NCBI GenBank assembly: GCA_900317405.1
Contig: ONGP01000023.1
Span: 1 to 34,216, forward strand
From: an uncultured Prevotella sp.
Lineage (GTDB): Bacteria; Bacteroidota; Bacteroidia; Bacteroidales; Bacteroidaceae
Length of the DNA stretch: 34,216 nt
Direction: 5' to 3'
Position numbers and translations under genes: made by a program. Positions within the stretch are counted from its first letter, which is position 1. The number at the start of each line of letters is the position of its first letter. Shown here in pieces: positions 15,916 to 25,917 of this stretch. The notes beneath the pieces were generated by a model. That model searched no databases. It worked only from the letters and a program-made list of their open reading frames with translations, and was not told the origin of the DNA.

Positions 15916-18033
15916 ATGAGTAAGTTCAATAACGATAAGGTCATGCCACGCTACTTCGCTATCGCAGTAGTATTAACGCTTATTGGTTTTGCTGTTGTAG
16001 GCAAGGCCATGTATATCATGACTGCCAAGAAAGATTATTGGACTCAGGTAGCATCTCGACTTAAGCGAGACAGTGTTGTAGTTAAGCCTAATCGCGGAAA
16101 TATCCTCAGTTGCGATGGTCAGCTTATGGCCAGCAGCATCCCGGAGTATATGGTATACATGGACTTTCAGGCTGGAGCCGAAGATTCTATTGGCAGACAC
16201 AAGCGTGACTCGGTATGGGCTGAGAACATCGATACTATCTGCTATGGACTGAATCAGATATTCCCACAAAAATCTGCAGCAGAATTCAAGGCACATTTGC
16301 TTGAAGGTAAGAATACCATCTCTAAGAACGGAGTGAAAGGATCGCGCAACTGGAAAATCTGGCCACGCCGTATAGATTACAACACATTCTGCGAGGTTCA
16401 CAATCTGCCAATCTTCAAGGAGCGAGCCTATAAAGGAGGATTCCATTGGGAAACTTTCAACTCACGACGCAAACCCTTCGGAACACTGGCACAACGTACC
16501 ATCGGAGAGATGTTTGGTGCAAAGGATAGTGCCAAGAATGGGCTTGAGCTATCACTTGACACTCTGCTTAGAGGTAAGAACGGTTTGATGCATCGCCGTA
16601 AAATCCTAAGTAAGTATCTGGATATCCCTGTTCTATCACCAGAGGATGGAGTTGATGTTGTAACGACAATCGACGTTGGTATGCAGGATTTGGCCGAGCG
16701 CGCCTTGGTTGATGAGTTGAAAGAGATCAACGGAGAAATGGGTGTTGCCATCCTTATGGAAGTAAAGACTGGCGACGTAAAAGCAATCGTAAATATGACC
16801 CGAGGCCAGGACGGCAACTATTATGAGATGGTAAACAATGCCATCAGCTACCGTTGCGAGCCAGGTTCGGTATTCAAGGTTGCCTCGTTCCTTGTAGCCC
16901 TCGACGACGGAGTGATTGACACCACAATGACAATCCCAACGGGATGTGGTGTAATGGAGATGCACGGTCGACCAATGAAGGACCACAACTGGCGTCGTGG
17001 TGGTTATGGAACCATTAATGTGGCTCGCGCACTCGAAGTTAGTTCTAACATCGGTGTAAGCTACCTCATCGACAAGTACTACGGTCATAACCCAAGAAAA
17101 TACGTAGAAGGTCTATATAGAATAGGTATACATGAGGATCTGAAGTTGCCTCTGGTAGGTTACCACACGCCTATGATACGTATGCCTGACACCAAGACCA
17201 CAGATAGGGCAAAATACTGGAGTAAAACCACCCTACCCTGGATGAGTATTGGATACGAAACACAGATTGCACCTATCAATACCGTTGCATTCTATAATGC
17301 AATTGCAAATGACGGCAAGATGATGCAGCCACGCTTTGTAAAACAGTTGATGAAGAACGGCGAAGTTATCCGTGAGTTCGAGCCTGTTGTGCTGAAAGAG
17401 CGAATTGCCAAACCTCAGACCATCAAGACCATGCAGACTATTCTGGAGCATGTGGTCAGTCAGGGACTGGGAAAGAAAGCAGGTTCCAAATCATTCAAAG
17501 TGGCCGGAAAGACAGGTACCGCACAGGTGGCCGACCAATATGGAAGCTATCACTCGGGAGTAACCCGCTACTGGCTCAGCTTTGCAGGCTTCTTTCCTGC
17601 AGACAATCCACGATATACCTGTATCGTATGTCTTAAGAAGTCAGGACTTCCTGCTTCCGGAGGAGGTATGAGCGGTGTGGTATTCCATCATATTGCCGAA
17701 GGCGTAATGGCTCAGAATCTTAAGCGCAATGTCGACGCAGCCCGCGATGCTTCATCGATAATGACTCCTGACGTAAAGAGAGGTGATAATGCAGCTGCAA
17801 ACTATGTACTCTCGAGTCTTGGAACCAAAGCTAATGGCAACAGTAGCTATCGCGAAGTTAGCAAACACGTAGTACCGGATGTTACGGGAATGGGTGCGAA
17901 AGATGCCGTTTATCTGTTAGAAAGTCGGCACATAAAAGCCCGATTGAAGGGTAGAGGAAAAGTAAAGTCACAAAGTATCCACGCAGGCTCTGCTGTAAAA
18001 CAGGGAATGGTGTGCGAACTAGTTTTAGATTAA
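15916..18033 (+). CDS. ftsI: Septal peptidoglycan transpeptidase FtsI (PBP3) with a C-terminal PASTA domain
   Basis: 705 residues. There is one N-terminal TM anchor (~12-34), a class B PBP dimerisation domain, and a transpeptidase domain with all three catalytic motifs: S318-V-F-K, S376-S-N and K532-T-G. A single PASTA domain occupies ~652-705 (VVPDVTGMGAKDAVYLL to the end). It cross-links septal peptidoglycan in the periplasm, working with FtsW, whose gene lies further down. It begins 6 bases after ftsL. PASTA-bearing division PBPs are common in Bacteroidota; the domain may bind muropeptides or regulate the enzyme. It is a beta-lactam target by family. Confidence 0.96.
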   Translation: MSKFNNDKVMPRYFAIAVVLTLIGFAVVGKAMYIMTAKKDYWTQVASRLKRDSVVVKPNRGNILSCDGQLMASSIPEYMVYMDFQAGAEDSIGRHKRDSVWAENIDTICYGLNQIFPQKSAAEFKAHLLEGKNTISKNGVKGSRNWKIWPRRIDYNTFCEVHNLPIFKERAYKGGFHWETFNSRRKPFGTLAQRTIGEMFGAKDSAKNGLELSLDTLLRGKNGLMHRRKILSKYLDIPVLSPEDGVDVVTTIDVGMQDLAERALVDELKEINGEMGVAILMEVKTGDVKAIVNMTRGQDGNYYEMVNNAISYRCEPGSVFKVASFLVALDDGVIDTTMTIPTGCGVMEMHGRPMKDHNWRRGGYGTINVARALEVSSNIGVSYLIDKYYGHNPRKYVEGLYRIGIHEDLKLPLVGYHTPMIRMPDTKTTDRAKYWSKTTLPWMSIGYETQIAPINTVAFYNAIANDGKMMQPRFVKQLMKNGEVIREFEPVVLKERIAKPQTIKTMQTILEHVVSQGLGKKAGSKSFKVAGKTGTAQVADQYGSYHSGVTRYWLSFAGFFPADNPRYTCIVCLKKSGLPASGGGMSGVVFHHIAEGVMAQNLKRNVDAARDASSIMTPDVKRGDNAAANYVLSSLGTKANGNSSYREVSKHVVPDVTGMGAKDAVYLLESRHIKARLKGRGKVKSQSIHAGSAVKQGMVCELVLD

Positions 18034-18054
18034 TATATAATAAGGTATAAGAAT

Positions 18055-19506
18055 ATGAGATTAAATGAACTGCTCAAGAATGTAGAATCACTCAACATCA
18101 TTGGTGATGTGAATGTGGAAATTACAGCTGTCAACATCGACTCTCGTCGTATCGAGAAGGGACATCTATTCGTTGCCATCCCAGGCACCGTAACGGATGG
18201 ACACAAGTTCATCCCAAAGGCAATCGAGCTGGGAGCTGCAGCAGTATTATGCGAGATAATTCCAGAGGAGAAAACAGCAGGAGTAACATATATTAAAGTA
18301 GCATCTACAGAGGATGCTGTAGGTAAAGTTGCAACGCTGTTTTACGGCGATCCTTCAAGAAAACTTAAACTCGTAGGTGTAACAGGAACCAACGGCAAGA
18401 CCACCATCGCCACCTTATTATATAATATGTTTCGCAAGTTCGGACACAAGTGCGGTTTGCTGTCAACTGTATGCAACTATATCGAGGGTGAAGCAATACC
18501 CGCCGATCATACCACCCCCGACCCAATAGAACTGAACCGTTTGCTAGCACAGATGGTTGACGCAGGCTGCGAATATGCATTTATGGAGTGTTCTAGCCAC
18601 GCCATCGCGCAGAAACGTATCGGCGGATTGAAGTTTGCAGGCGGATTGTTCACTAACCTTACCCGTGACCATCTGGATTATCATAAGACATTCGAGAACT
18701 ATCGTGATGCCAAGAAGGCTTTCTTTGATGGCCTCGATAAGGATGCCTTCGCAATAACCAATGCCGACGACAAGAACGGCATGATAATGGTACAGAACTG
18801 CAAGGCTCAAGTCAAGACATACTCTACCCGCACAATGGCCGACTTTAAAGCTAAAATTATAGAGTGTCACTTCGAAGGAATGTATCTCGACATCAATGGC
18901 AAGGAGGTTGGTGTGCAGTTCATCGGCAAGTTCAACGTCAGCAACCTGTTGGCTGTATACGGAGCAGCAGTAATGTTGGGAAAGAAACCAGAGGACATCC
19001 TTCTGATTCTCAGCACGCTGAAGAGCGTTAACGGCCGACTCGAGCCCATCCATTCGCCCGAGGGCTATACAGCCATCGTTGACTACGCCCACACTCCCGA
19101 TGCACTTGAGAATGTGCTCAATGCCATTCATGAAGTGCTTAACGGCAATGGAAAAGTTATCACCGTTTGTGGTGCTGGCGGCAATCGCGACAAGGGCAAG
19201 CGTCCCATCATGGCACAAGAAGCCGTTAAGCAGAGCGATAAGGTTATCATTACATCAGATAATCCACGATTCGAAGAGCCACAAGATATCATCAACGATA
19301 TGCTAGCAGGTCTAGACCAGAAGCAGATGAAGAAGGTACTGAGCATCGTAGACCGTCGCGAGGCCATCCGTACAGCATGCATGCTGGCCGAAAAGGGCGA
19401 TGTTATCCTTATTGCAGGTAAGGGCCACGAAGACTATCAGGAGATTAAGGGTGTAAAGCACCACTTCGACGACAAGGAAGTAGTAAAGGAAATATTTAAT
19501 TCATAA
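18055..19506 (+). CDS. murE: UDP-MurNAc-L-Ala-D-Glu:meso-diaminopimelate ligase MurE
   Basis: 483 residues. The ATP-binding motif GTNGKTT is at 111-117, with [10 protein letters not shown] and [11 protein letters not shown] following. The D402-N-P-R motif marks specificity for meso-diaminopimelate rather than lysine, as in the Escherichia coli enzyme. MurE adds the third peptide residue to UDP-MurNAc-dipeptide in the cytoplasm. A 21-base gap separates it from ftsI and an 11-base gap from mraY. The usual next enzyme, MurF, is not encoded between MurE and MraY here. Confidence 0.97.
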   Translation: MRLNELLKNVESLNIIGDVNVEITAVNIDSRRIEKGHLFVAIPGTVTDGHKFIPKAIELGAAAVLCEIIPEEKTAGVTYIKVASTEDAVGKVATLFYGDPSRKLKLVGVTGTNGKTTIATLLYNMFRKFGHKCGLLSTVCNYIEGEAIPADHTTPDPIELNRLLAQMVDAGCEYAFMECSSHAIAQKRIGGLKFAGGLFTNLTRDHLDYHKTFENYRDAKKAFFDGLDKDAFAITNADDKNGMIMVQNCKAQVKTYSTRTMADFKAKIIECHFEGMYLDINGKEVGVQFIGKFNVSNLLAVYGAAVMLGKKPEDILLILSTLKSVNGRLEPIHSPEGYTAIVDYAHTPDALENVLNAIHEVLNGNGKVITVCGAGGNRDKGKRPIMAQEAVKQSDKVIITSDNPRFEEPQDIINDMLAGLDQKQMKKVLSIVDRREAIRTACMLAEKGDVILIAGKGHEDYQEIKGVKHHFDDKEVVKEIFNS

Positions 19507-19517
19507 TTATCTAGCTT

Positions 19518-20789
19518 ATGTTATACTATCTGTTCAGATTCCTCGACCAATACGACATACCTGGATCACACATGTGGGCCTACATATCGTTCCGCTCACT
19601 TTTAACACTGATTCTCTCATTGCTCATCTCTGCATGGTTTGGCGAGAAGTTCATCAAATGGATGAAGCGCAGAAGCATTTTCGAGACAGAGCGTGACCCA
19701 AGCATTGACCCATTCGGAGTCGAAAAGAAAGGCGTACCCACAATGGGTGGTATCATTATCATTGTGAGCATACTTGTGCCAGTATTACTATTTGGTCGTA
19801 TCCGCAATATCTATCTTATCTTGATGGTTATAACTACCATCTGGTTGGGATTTCTGGGATTCCTTGATGATTATATCAAAATTTTCAAGCGTAACAAGGA
19901 TGGTCTGAAAGGAAAATACAAGATTGTAGGACAGGTAAGTATCGGCTTTATCGTCGGCCTGACACTATGGCTTAGTCCTGATGTAGTAGTTCGCGAGAAC
20001 GTGAATGTACAGCAACAGAACAAGGAGATTGTAGTGAAACATAAGAAAGAAGCAGTGAAATCTCTGCATACAACCATTCCGTTTATAAAGAATCACAACT
20101 TGAACTACTCAAACATTATGTCGTTCTGCGGCAAATACAAGGTTGCTGCTGGTTGGGTATTGTTTGTGTTTATGACAATCTTTGTTGTTACAGCAGTATC
20201 AAATGGTGCCAACTTAAACGATGGAATGGACGGAATGTGTGCAGGAAACTCTGCTATCGTCGGAGTGGCACTTGGTATACTTGCTTATGTGTCATCCCAC
20301 ATAGGCTATGCGTCCTACTTCGACATTATGTACATCCCGCATTCTGAAGAGCTAGTAGTATTCCTTTGCGCATTCATCGGCGCTATGATAGGTTTCCTGT
20401 GGTATAACGCCTACCCCGCACAGGTATTTATGGGCGACACAGGTTCGCTCACAATCGGTGGTATCATCGGTGTTGCAGCCGTTATTATCCACAAGGAGCT
20501 GTTGCTACCTATCCTCTGCGGAATATTCTTCGTTGAGAGTCTAAGTGTTATCATCCAGACCCAATGGTTCAAGATTATGAAACGTAAAGGCCAGCGCGTC
20601 CGCGTGTTCCGCGCAACACCTATCCACGACAATTTCCGCAAGCTCGATTCACAACTCGATGCTACAAGTAGATATATTCTTAAAGGTTGGCCTCATCGTC
20701 CATTCCACGAGTCAAAGATTACTATCAGATTCTGGATCACAACGATTATACTGGCCGCACTCACAATCATAACATTAAAGATGAGATAA
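19518..20789 (+). CDS. mraY: Phospho-MurNAc-pentapeptide transferase MraY (lipid I synthase)
   Basis: 423 residues with about ten TM segments, longer than the ~360 of the Escherichia coli enzyme. Signature segments are GVPTMGGIIII (~74-84), LGFLDDYIK (~115-123), NLNDGMDGM with D235 and D238, and FMGDTGSL. The extra length is mostly a ~60-residue polar insertion around residues 155-200 (rich in Val, Lys and Gln) between two membrane segments, which is typical for Bacteroidota. It transfers phospho-MurNAc-pentapeptide to undecaprenyl phosphate at the inner membrane. The product is the substrate of MurG, encoded in the same cluster. Confidence 0.97.
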   Translation: MLYYLFRFLDQYDIPGSHMWAYISFRSLLTLILSLLISAWFGEKFIKWMKRRSIFETERDPSIDPFGVEKKGVPTMGGIIIIVSILVPVLLFGRIRNIYLILMVITTIWLGFLGFLDDYIKIFKRNKDGLKGKYKIVGQVSIGFIVGLTLWLSPDVVVRENVNVQQQNKEIVVKHKKEAVKSLHTTIPFIKNHNLNYSNIMSFCGKYKVAAGWVLFVFMTIFVVTAVSNGANLNDGMDGMCAGNSAIVGVALGILAYVSSHIGYASYFDIMYIPHSEELVVFLCAFIGAMIGFLWYNAYPAQVFMGDTGSLTIGGIIGVAAVIIHKELLLPILCGIFFVESLSVIIQTQWFKIMKRKGQRVRVFRATPIHDNFRKLDSQLDATSRYILKGWPHRPFHESKITIRFWITTIILAALTIITLKMR

Positions 20790-20795
20790 AAGGAT

Positions 20796-22127
20796 ATGAA
20801 AAGAATAGTTATATTAGGAGCAGGCGAAAGTGGCGCAGGAGCCGCCGTTCTCGCAAAGAAAGAAGGTTTCGATGTGTTTGTTTCAGACATGTCGAAGATT
20901 GCCGACAAGTACAAGAAACAGTTGGACGACCACCAGATTGAGTGGGAGGAAGGACAGCATACAGAAGAGAAGATTCTGAATGCCGACGAGATCATCAAGA
21001 GTCCCGGCATCCCCGACACAGCTCCGATGATTCAGAAGATTATCGCAAAGGGTATTCATATCATAAGCGAGATTGAGTTTGCTGGTCGCTATACCAACTC
21101 TAAGATGATCTGTATCACAGGTTCTAATGGCAAGACCACAACCACCTCGCTCATTTATCACATCTTCAAGGAGGCTGGCTACGATGCAGGTCTGGCAGGA
21201 AACATCGGAAACTCTCTTGCACTTCAGGTCGCAGAAGATCCACACGAATATTACATCATCGAGCTTAGTTCGTTCCAACTTGACAATATGTATGACTTCC
21301 GTGCAGACATTGCTATCCTGCTCAACATCACTCCCGACCATCTGGACCGCTATAATTTCGAGATGCAGAACTACGTGGATGCCAAGATGCGTATCATCCA
21401 GAATCAGACACCAAAGGATGCATTCATCTATTGGGCAGATGATCCAATTATTAAGCGCGAGTTAGAAAAATACGACATCAAGTCTATACAATATCCATTC
21501 TCTGAACTCAAGGAGAAAGGCGTTATCGGATATATCGAGGAAGGTCAATACAAGATCGAGAAGCCCGAGCCATTCAATATGGAGCAGGAGAGCCTCAGCC
21601 TTACCGGCAAGCATAACATCTACAACTCGCTAGCAGCAGGTATTGCAGCCGATATTGCAGGAATTAAGAAAGAGGAGATCCGCAAGAGCCTGAGCGATTT
21701 CCCTGGCGTAGAACATCGCTTAGAAAAAGTATGCACCGTTCGTGGTGTACAGTATATCAACGACTCGAAAGCTACCAATGTTGATGCTTGCTGGTATGCC
21801 CTTGAGGCAATGAAGACCAAGGTAATTCTTATTATCGGTGGCAAGGACAAGGGAAATGATTACGAACCAATCAAACCTCTCGTAAAAGAGAAGTGCTCTG
21901 GTATCGTATATCTGGGTGCCGATAACAAAAAGTTGCACGACAACTTCGACAATCTCGGAATCCCAGTTCGCGACACTCATTCTATGAAGGAGTGCATGGA
22001 GGTATGTTACGAGATGGCTAAGCCAGGCGAGACGGTACTGCTTAGTCCATGCTGTGCTTCATTCGACCTATTCAAGAATATGGAGGATCGAGGCGAGCAG
22101 TTTAAAACTCTAGCAAGAAATCTCTAA
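20796..22127 (+). CDS. murD: UDP-MurNAc-L-alanine:D-glutamate ligase MurD
   Basis: 443 residues. An N-terminal Rossmann-like motif (VILGAGESGAGAAVLA) is followed by IKSPGIPD (~67-74), the ATP motif GSNGKTT at 109-115, IELSSFQLD, LNITPDHLDRY and, in the C-terminal domain, NDSKATN. It adds D-glutamate to UDP-MurNAc-L-Ala in the cytoplasm, the step before MurE. An AGGA ribosome site precedes the ATG; the gene starts 6 bases after mraY and ends 3 bases before ftsW. All catalytic motifs look intact. Confidence 0.97.
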   Translation: MKRIVILGAGESGAGAAVLAKKEGFDVFVSDMSKIADKYKKQLDDHQIEWEEGQHTEEKILNADEIIKSPGIPDTAPMIQKIIAKGIHIISEIEFAGRYTNSKMICITGSNGKTTTTSLIYHIFKEAGYDAGLAGNIGNSLALQVAEDPHEYYIIELSSFQLDNMYDFRADIAILLNITPDHLDRYNFEMQNYVDAKMRIIQNQTPKDAFIYWADDPIIKRELEKYDIKSIQYPFSELKEKGVIGYIEEGQYKIEKPEPFNMEQESLSLTGKHNIYNSLAAGIAADIAGIKKEEIRKSLSDFPGVEHRLEKVCTVRGVQYINDSKATNVDACWYALEAMKTKVILIIGGKDKGNDYEPIKPLVKEKCSGIVYLGADNKKLHDNFDNLGIPVRDTHSMKECMEVCYEMAKPGETVLLSPCCASFDLFKNMEDRGEQFKTLARNL

Positions 22128-22130
22128 GAA

Positions 22131-23369
22131 ATGAACAAGAAAATAGGAAACATCTTTAAAGGAGACAAGGTCATCTGGATGGTATTCTTCTTCCTCTGCA
22201 TGATCAGTATCGTCGAAGTATTCTCAGCTTCGAGCAATCTGACGTATAAGAGCCAGAACTATATGGGTCCAATTGTTTTTCACACCGTTACTATTATTCT
22301 TGGTGCGGTAGTGGCGGTAGTTACGCTTAACATCCCCTGTCGATACTTTAAACTGATGACTCCTTTCTTGCTCATTATCACCGTAGTATTGCTACTATGG
22401 GTATTGGCTACTGGCGAACGCACCGGCGACGCCAGCCGATGGATTAACATCTTCGGCCTGACATTCCAACCATCAGAGATTGCAAAAGGAACCGTAGTTT
22501 TAGCAACGGCTCAGATTCTGAGCGCCATGCAACGAGAAAACGGTGCTGATAAAAAAGCGTTTAAATACATCCTTTGGATTGTGGTTCCGATAGCTATGCT
22601 TATTATGGTCGAGAACCTATCTACTGCCGCCCTATTGTGTTCTGTGGTATTCCTAATGATGTTCATCGGACGTGTACCAATGGTTCAGTTGGGTAAACTT
22701 GTAGGAGTTGTAGCAGCCTTAGCTTTGGCTGGTTTCTTGTTTATCATGGCCGTAGGCAACGACAACAACGTCGCTGTAGACAAAGCCAAAACCGAACAGG
22801 TATCCAAACCTAAGGAGAAGAGTAAACTAGAGAAGATACTACACCGTGCCGACACATGGAAATCGCGTATCAAGAAGTTCTCAAACAAAGAGATTATCAC
22901 TCCCGATCAATACGACCTTGATAAAGATGCTCAGGTGGCTCACGCTAATATCGCCATTGTCTCAAGCAACATCATCGGTAAAGGACCCGGTCAGTCAGTA
23001 GAACGCGACTTCCTGTCGCAGGCTTTCTCCGACTTCATTTTTGCCATCGTTATCGAAGAGTTGGGTATTGTCGGTGCAACATTTGTAGTATTCCTATACA
23101 TAGTGCTTGTATATAGAACCGCCCGTATTGCCAGCAGATGTGAAAACAACTTCCCAGCATTCCTGGCCATGGGACTAGCTCTTTTGTTGGTAATCCAAGC
23201 AGCCTTTAATATGTTGGTTGCTGTTGGTATTGCGCCTGTAACAGGTCAGCCTCTCCCACTCATCAGTAAAGGTGGAACTTCTACCATCATCAACTGCGCT
23301 TACATCGGTGTTATATTAAGTGTTAGCCGTTCTGCGAAAAAAAGGCAGGCAAAAATAGAAGAATTATAA
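22131..23369 (+). CDS. ftsW: Septal peptidoglycan glycosyltransferase FtsW (SEDS family)
   Basis: 412 residues, about ten TM helices. SEDS signatures: INIFGLTFQPSEIAKGTVV (~105-123), GKGPGQSVERDFLSQAFSDFIFAIVIEELG (read in two parts) at ~284-313, and GQPLPLISKGGTS near the C-terminus. A polar loop of ~55 residues (DKAKTEQVSKPKEKSK onward) after residue ~210 lies where the large extracytoplasmic loop of SEDS proteins is expected, and is Lys-rich. FtsW polymerises lipid II at the septum together with FtsI. Position between murD and murG supports FtsW over RodA. Confidence 0.95.
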   Translation: MNKKIGNIFKGDKVIWMVFFFLCMISIVEVFSASSNLTYKSQNYMGPIVFHTVTIILGAVVAVVTLNIPCRYFKLMTPFLLIITVVLLLWVLATGERTGDASRWINIFGLTFQPSEIAKGTVVLATAQILSAMQRENGADKKAFKYILWIVVPIAMLIMVENLSTAALLCSVVFLMMFIGRVPMVQLGKLVGVVAALALAGFLFIMAVGNDNNVAVDKAKTEQVSKPKEKSKLEKILHRADTWKSRIKKFSNKEIITPDQYDLDKDAQVAHANIAIVSSNIIGKGPGQSVERDFLSQAFSDFIFAIVIEELGIVGATFVVFLYIVLVYRTARIASRCENNFPAFLAMGLALLLVIQAAFNMLVAVGIAPVTGQPLPLISKGGTSTIINCAYIGVILSVSRSAKKRQAKIEEL

Positions 23370-23379
23370 ATAAAATTTG

Positions 23380-23387
23380 TAATTTTG
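23380..23387 (+). promoter_or_regulatory. Possible internal promoter before murG
   Basis: TAATTTTG, followed by CAC, matches TAnnTTTG and lies 22 bases before the murG ATG, in the largest intergenic gap of the cluster (40 bases). No clear TTTG at -33 is seen. Confidence 0.5.
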
Positions 23388-23409
23388 CACGCAATTAATA
23401 AAATAATAT

Positions 23410-24516
23410 ATGGAAGAACTAAGAGTCATCATTAGCGGAGGAGGCACCGGGGGACATATTTTCCCGGCAGTCTCGATAGCGAATGCCGTCAAGGAGCTTC
23501 GTCCTGATGCCAAGATTCTGTTTGTAGGAGCACTTGGTCGTATGGAGATGCAACGAGTACCCGCTGCAGGTTATGAGATCAAAGGTCTGCCCATCTGCGG
23601 TTTCGACCGCAAGAATCTGCTCAATAACTTCAAGGTTCTCTACAAGATATGGAAGAGTCAGCGCATGGCAAAGTCTATCATCAAAGACTTTAAACCACAA
23701 GTTGCCGTAGGAGTTGGCGGATATGCCAGCGGACCTACCCTTAACAAAGCTGCAGCCATGGGTATTCCTTGTCTGATTCAGGAACAGAACTCGTACGCAG
23801 GAGTAACCAACAAACTATTGGCTAAGAAAGCCGAGAAGATTTGCGTGGCCTACGAGGGAATGGAGCGTTTCTTCCCTGCTGATAAGATTATACTTACAGG
23901 TAATCCCGTTCGCCAGACACTTCTTGACACCAAGATATCTCGAGAAGAGGCAATTAAGACCTTCGGCCTCGACCCTTCAAAGAATACAATCCTGCTCGTA
24001 GGCGGAAGTCTTGGAGCAAGAACCATCAACGAGAGTGTTCTTCAGCATCTAGACCTAATCAAGGCTGCCGATGCACAGTTTATCTGGCAGACAGGAAAAT
24101 ATTATAGCGCAGAGATAGCAGAGAGACTGAAGGGAGAAAATATCCCAAATCTTGTGGTTACTGATTTCATCACCGATATGGGCGCCGCCTATAAGGCTGC
24201 CGACCTGGTTATCAGTCGTGCAGGAGCCAGCAGTATCTCTGAGTTCTGCCTCATCGGCAAACCAGTAATCCTTGTACCAAGTCCTAACGTGGCCGAGGAT
24301 CATCAGACAAAGAATGCTATAGCATTGGCCAATCGCGACGCAGCGATCTATGTAAAGGATGCAGAAGCTCCTGCCACACTGCTTGAGTTGGCTATTAAGA
24401 CAGTTGCCGACGAGCAGAAACTGCAGTTGCTCAGCGAAAATGTATTGAAACTTGCTTTGCCAGATTCAGCCGACATCATTGCAAAAGAAGTAATCAAACT
24501 GGCAGAAAGAAAATAA
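23410..24516 (+). CDS. murG: UDP-GlcNAc:lipid I N-acetylglucosaminyltransferase MurG (lipid II synthase)
   Basis: 368 residues, normal for MurG. The G-loop GGGTGGH lies at residues 10-16, and the second glycine-rich loop VGVGGYASGP at ~99-108. The C-terminal GT-B domain has LLVGGSLGARTIN (~198-210) and the donor-binding VISRAGASSISEF (~270-282). It transfers GlcNAc from UDP-GlcNAc to lipid I on the inner face of the membrane, giving lipid II for FtsW. A possible promoter sits just upstream, so murG and later genes may be expressed partly on their own. The murC gene follows after 7 bases. Confidence 0.97.
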   Translation: MEELRVIISGGGTGGHIFPAVSIANAVKELRPDAKILFVGALGRMEMQRVPAAGYEIKGLPICGFDRKNLLNNFKVLYKIWKSQRMAKSIIKDFKPQVAVGVGGYASGPTLNKAAAMGIPCLIQEQNSYAGVTNKLLAKKAEKICVAYEGMERFFPADKIILTGNPVRQTLLDTKISREEAIKTFGLDPSKNTILLVGGSLGARTINESVLQHLDLIKAADAQFIWQTGKYYSAEIAERLKGENIPNLVVTDFITDMGAAYKAADLVISRAGASSISEFCLIGKPVILVPSPNVAEDHQTKNAIALANRDAAIYVKDAEAPATLLELAIKTVADEQKLQLLSENVLKLALPDSADIIAKEVIKLAERK

Positions 24517-24523
24517 AGGAATT

Positions 24524-25900
24524 ATGGAATTAAAAGATATCAAAGCAGTATATTTCGTAGGAGCCGGTGGCATCGGTATGAGTGCCATCGCCCGCTACTT
24601 TATTAAGAAAGGTCTTGTTGTAGCCGGCTACGACAAAACACCATCCGACCTCACCAAGAGACTCGAGACCGAAGGTATGCTCATCCATTACGAAGAGAAT
24701 GTAGATGAAATTCCTCACGAGTGCAAGAAGAAAGAGTCGTGTCTGGTAATCTATACACCAGCCATCCCTGCTGAGCATAAGGAACTTACATTCTTCCGCG
24801 AAAATGGTTTTGAGATACAGAAACGTGCCCAGGTACTCGGCACACTCACCAAGAGCCACAAAGGTCTTTGTGTAGCAGGAACTCATGGCAAGACTACAAC
24901 TTCTACCATGTGTGCACACATCATGCACCAGAGTCATCTTGACTGCAATGCCTTCCTTGGAGGTATCTCTAAGAACTACGGCACAAACTATATTCTGTCT
25001 GACTCAGACTTCGTAGTAATCGAGGCTGACGAGTTCGACCGCTCTTTCCACTGGCTCCGTCCTTGGATGAGCGTTATCACATCAACTGACCCCGATCACC
25101 TGGATATATATGGAACAAAAGAGGCATATCTTGAAAGCTTCCGTCACTACACAGAGCTTATTCAGCCAGGTGGTGCGCTTATTATCCATCGCGATCTGGA
25201 AATGAAAGAGAACATCCAGCCAGATGTTCGTCGTTATGACTATAGCCTCAACGAAGGCGATTTCCACGCAGAGAACATCTGTATAGAGAATGGCGAGATA
25301 ACATTCGACTTCATTTCTCCTATTGAAAGTATCAAAGGAATACAGTTAGGTCAGCCTGTGCCTATTAATATTGAGAACGGCATCGCTGCAATGGCTATGG
25401 CACAGCTTAATGGATGCACAGCTGAAGAACTGAAGTATGGCATGCAGACATATGGAGGAGTTGACCGTCGCTTCGATTTCAAGATTAAAAATAGCAAGAT
25501 GGTATTCTTGAGCGACTATGCTCATCACCCAAAGGAGATTTACCAGAGCGCTAAGAGCATACGTGAGTTGTATAAGAACAAGCACATCACCGCAATCTTC
25601 CAGCCTCATCTTTATACTCGCACTCGCGACTTCTACAAGGATTTCGCCGATGCACTGAGTCAGCTCGACGAGGTGATTCTAACAGAAATCTACCCAGCCC
25701 GCGAACTTCCTATCGAGGGTGTTACCTCAAAGCTGATTTACGACAATCTAAAACCTGGCGTAAAAAAGGAGATGATACAGAAGGTCGATGTGCTCAACTA
25801 TATCAAGGAGCACGACTTTGAAGTACTAATTGTACTTGGTGCCGGAGATCTTGACAATCAGGTTCCACAAATTACCAAATTATTAAATAGTAAATTTTAA
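24524..25900 (+). CDS. murC: UDP-N-acetylmuramate:L-alanine ligase MurC
   Basis: 458 residues. The N-terminal nucleotide-binding motif VGAGGIGMSAIA (~11-22), the ATP motif GTHGKTT at 119-125, VVIEADEFDRSF, STDPDHLDIYG and the C-terminal DYAHHPKEI identify MurC and separate it from Mpl and the other Mur ligases. It adds L-alanine to UDP-MurNAc in the cytoplasm, the first peptide step. The gene order murG-murC-ftsQ is the usual one. Seventeen bases separate it from ftsQ. No oddities are seen. Confidence 0.97.
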   Translation: MELKDIKAVYFVGAGGIGMSAIARYFIKKGLVVAGYDKTPSDLTKRLETEGMLIHYEENVDEIPHECKKKESCLVIYTPAIPAEHKELTFFRENGFEIQKRAQVLGTLTKSHKGLCVAGTHGKTTTSTMCAHIMHQSHLDCNAFLGGISKNYGTNYILSDSDFVVIEADEFDRSFHWLRPWMSVITSTDPDHLDIYGTKEAYLESFRHYTELIQPGGALIIHRDLEMKENIQPDVRRYDYSLNEGDFHAENICIENGEITFDFISPIESIKGIQLGQPVPINIENGIAAMAMAQLNGCTAEELKYGMQTYGGVDRRFDFKIKNSKMVFLSDYAHHPKEIYQSAKSIRELYKNKHITAIFQPHLYTRTRDFYKDFADALSQLDEVILTEIYPARELPIEGVTSKLIYDNLKPGVKKEMIQKVDVLNYIKEHDFEVLIVLGAGDLDNQVPQITKLLNSKF

Positions 25901-25917
25901 GATAGTCAAATAAGATA

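Noticed and set aside
18544-19218. Open frame of 224 codons on the minus strand inside murE
   Set aside because: It lies fully inside the conserved murE gene, has no promoter or ribosome site, and the translation is Cys/His/Val-rich without any family pattern.
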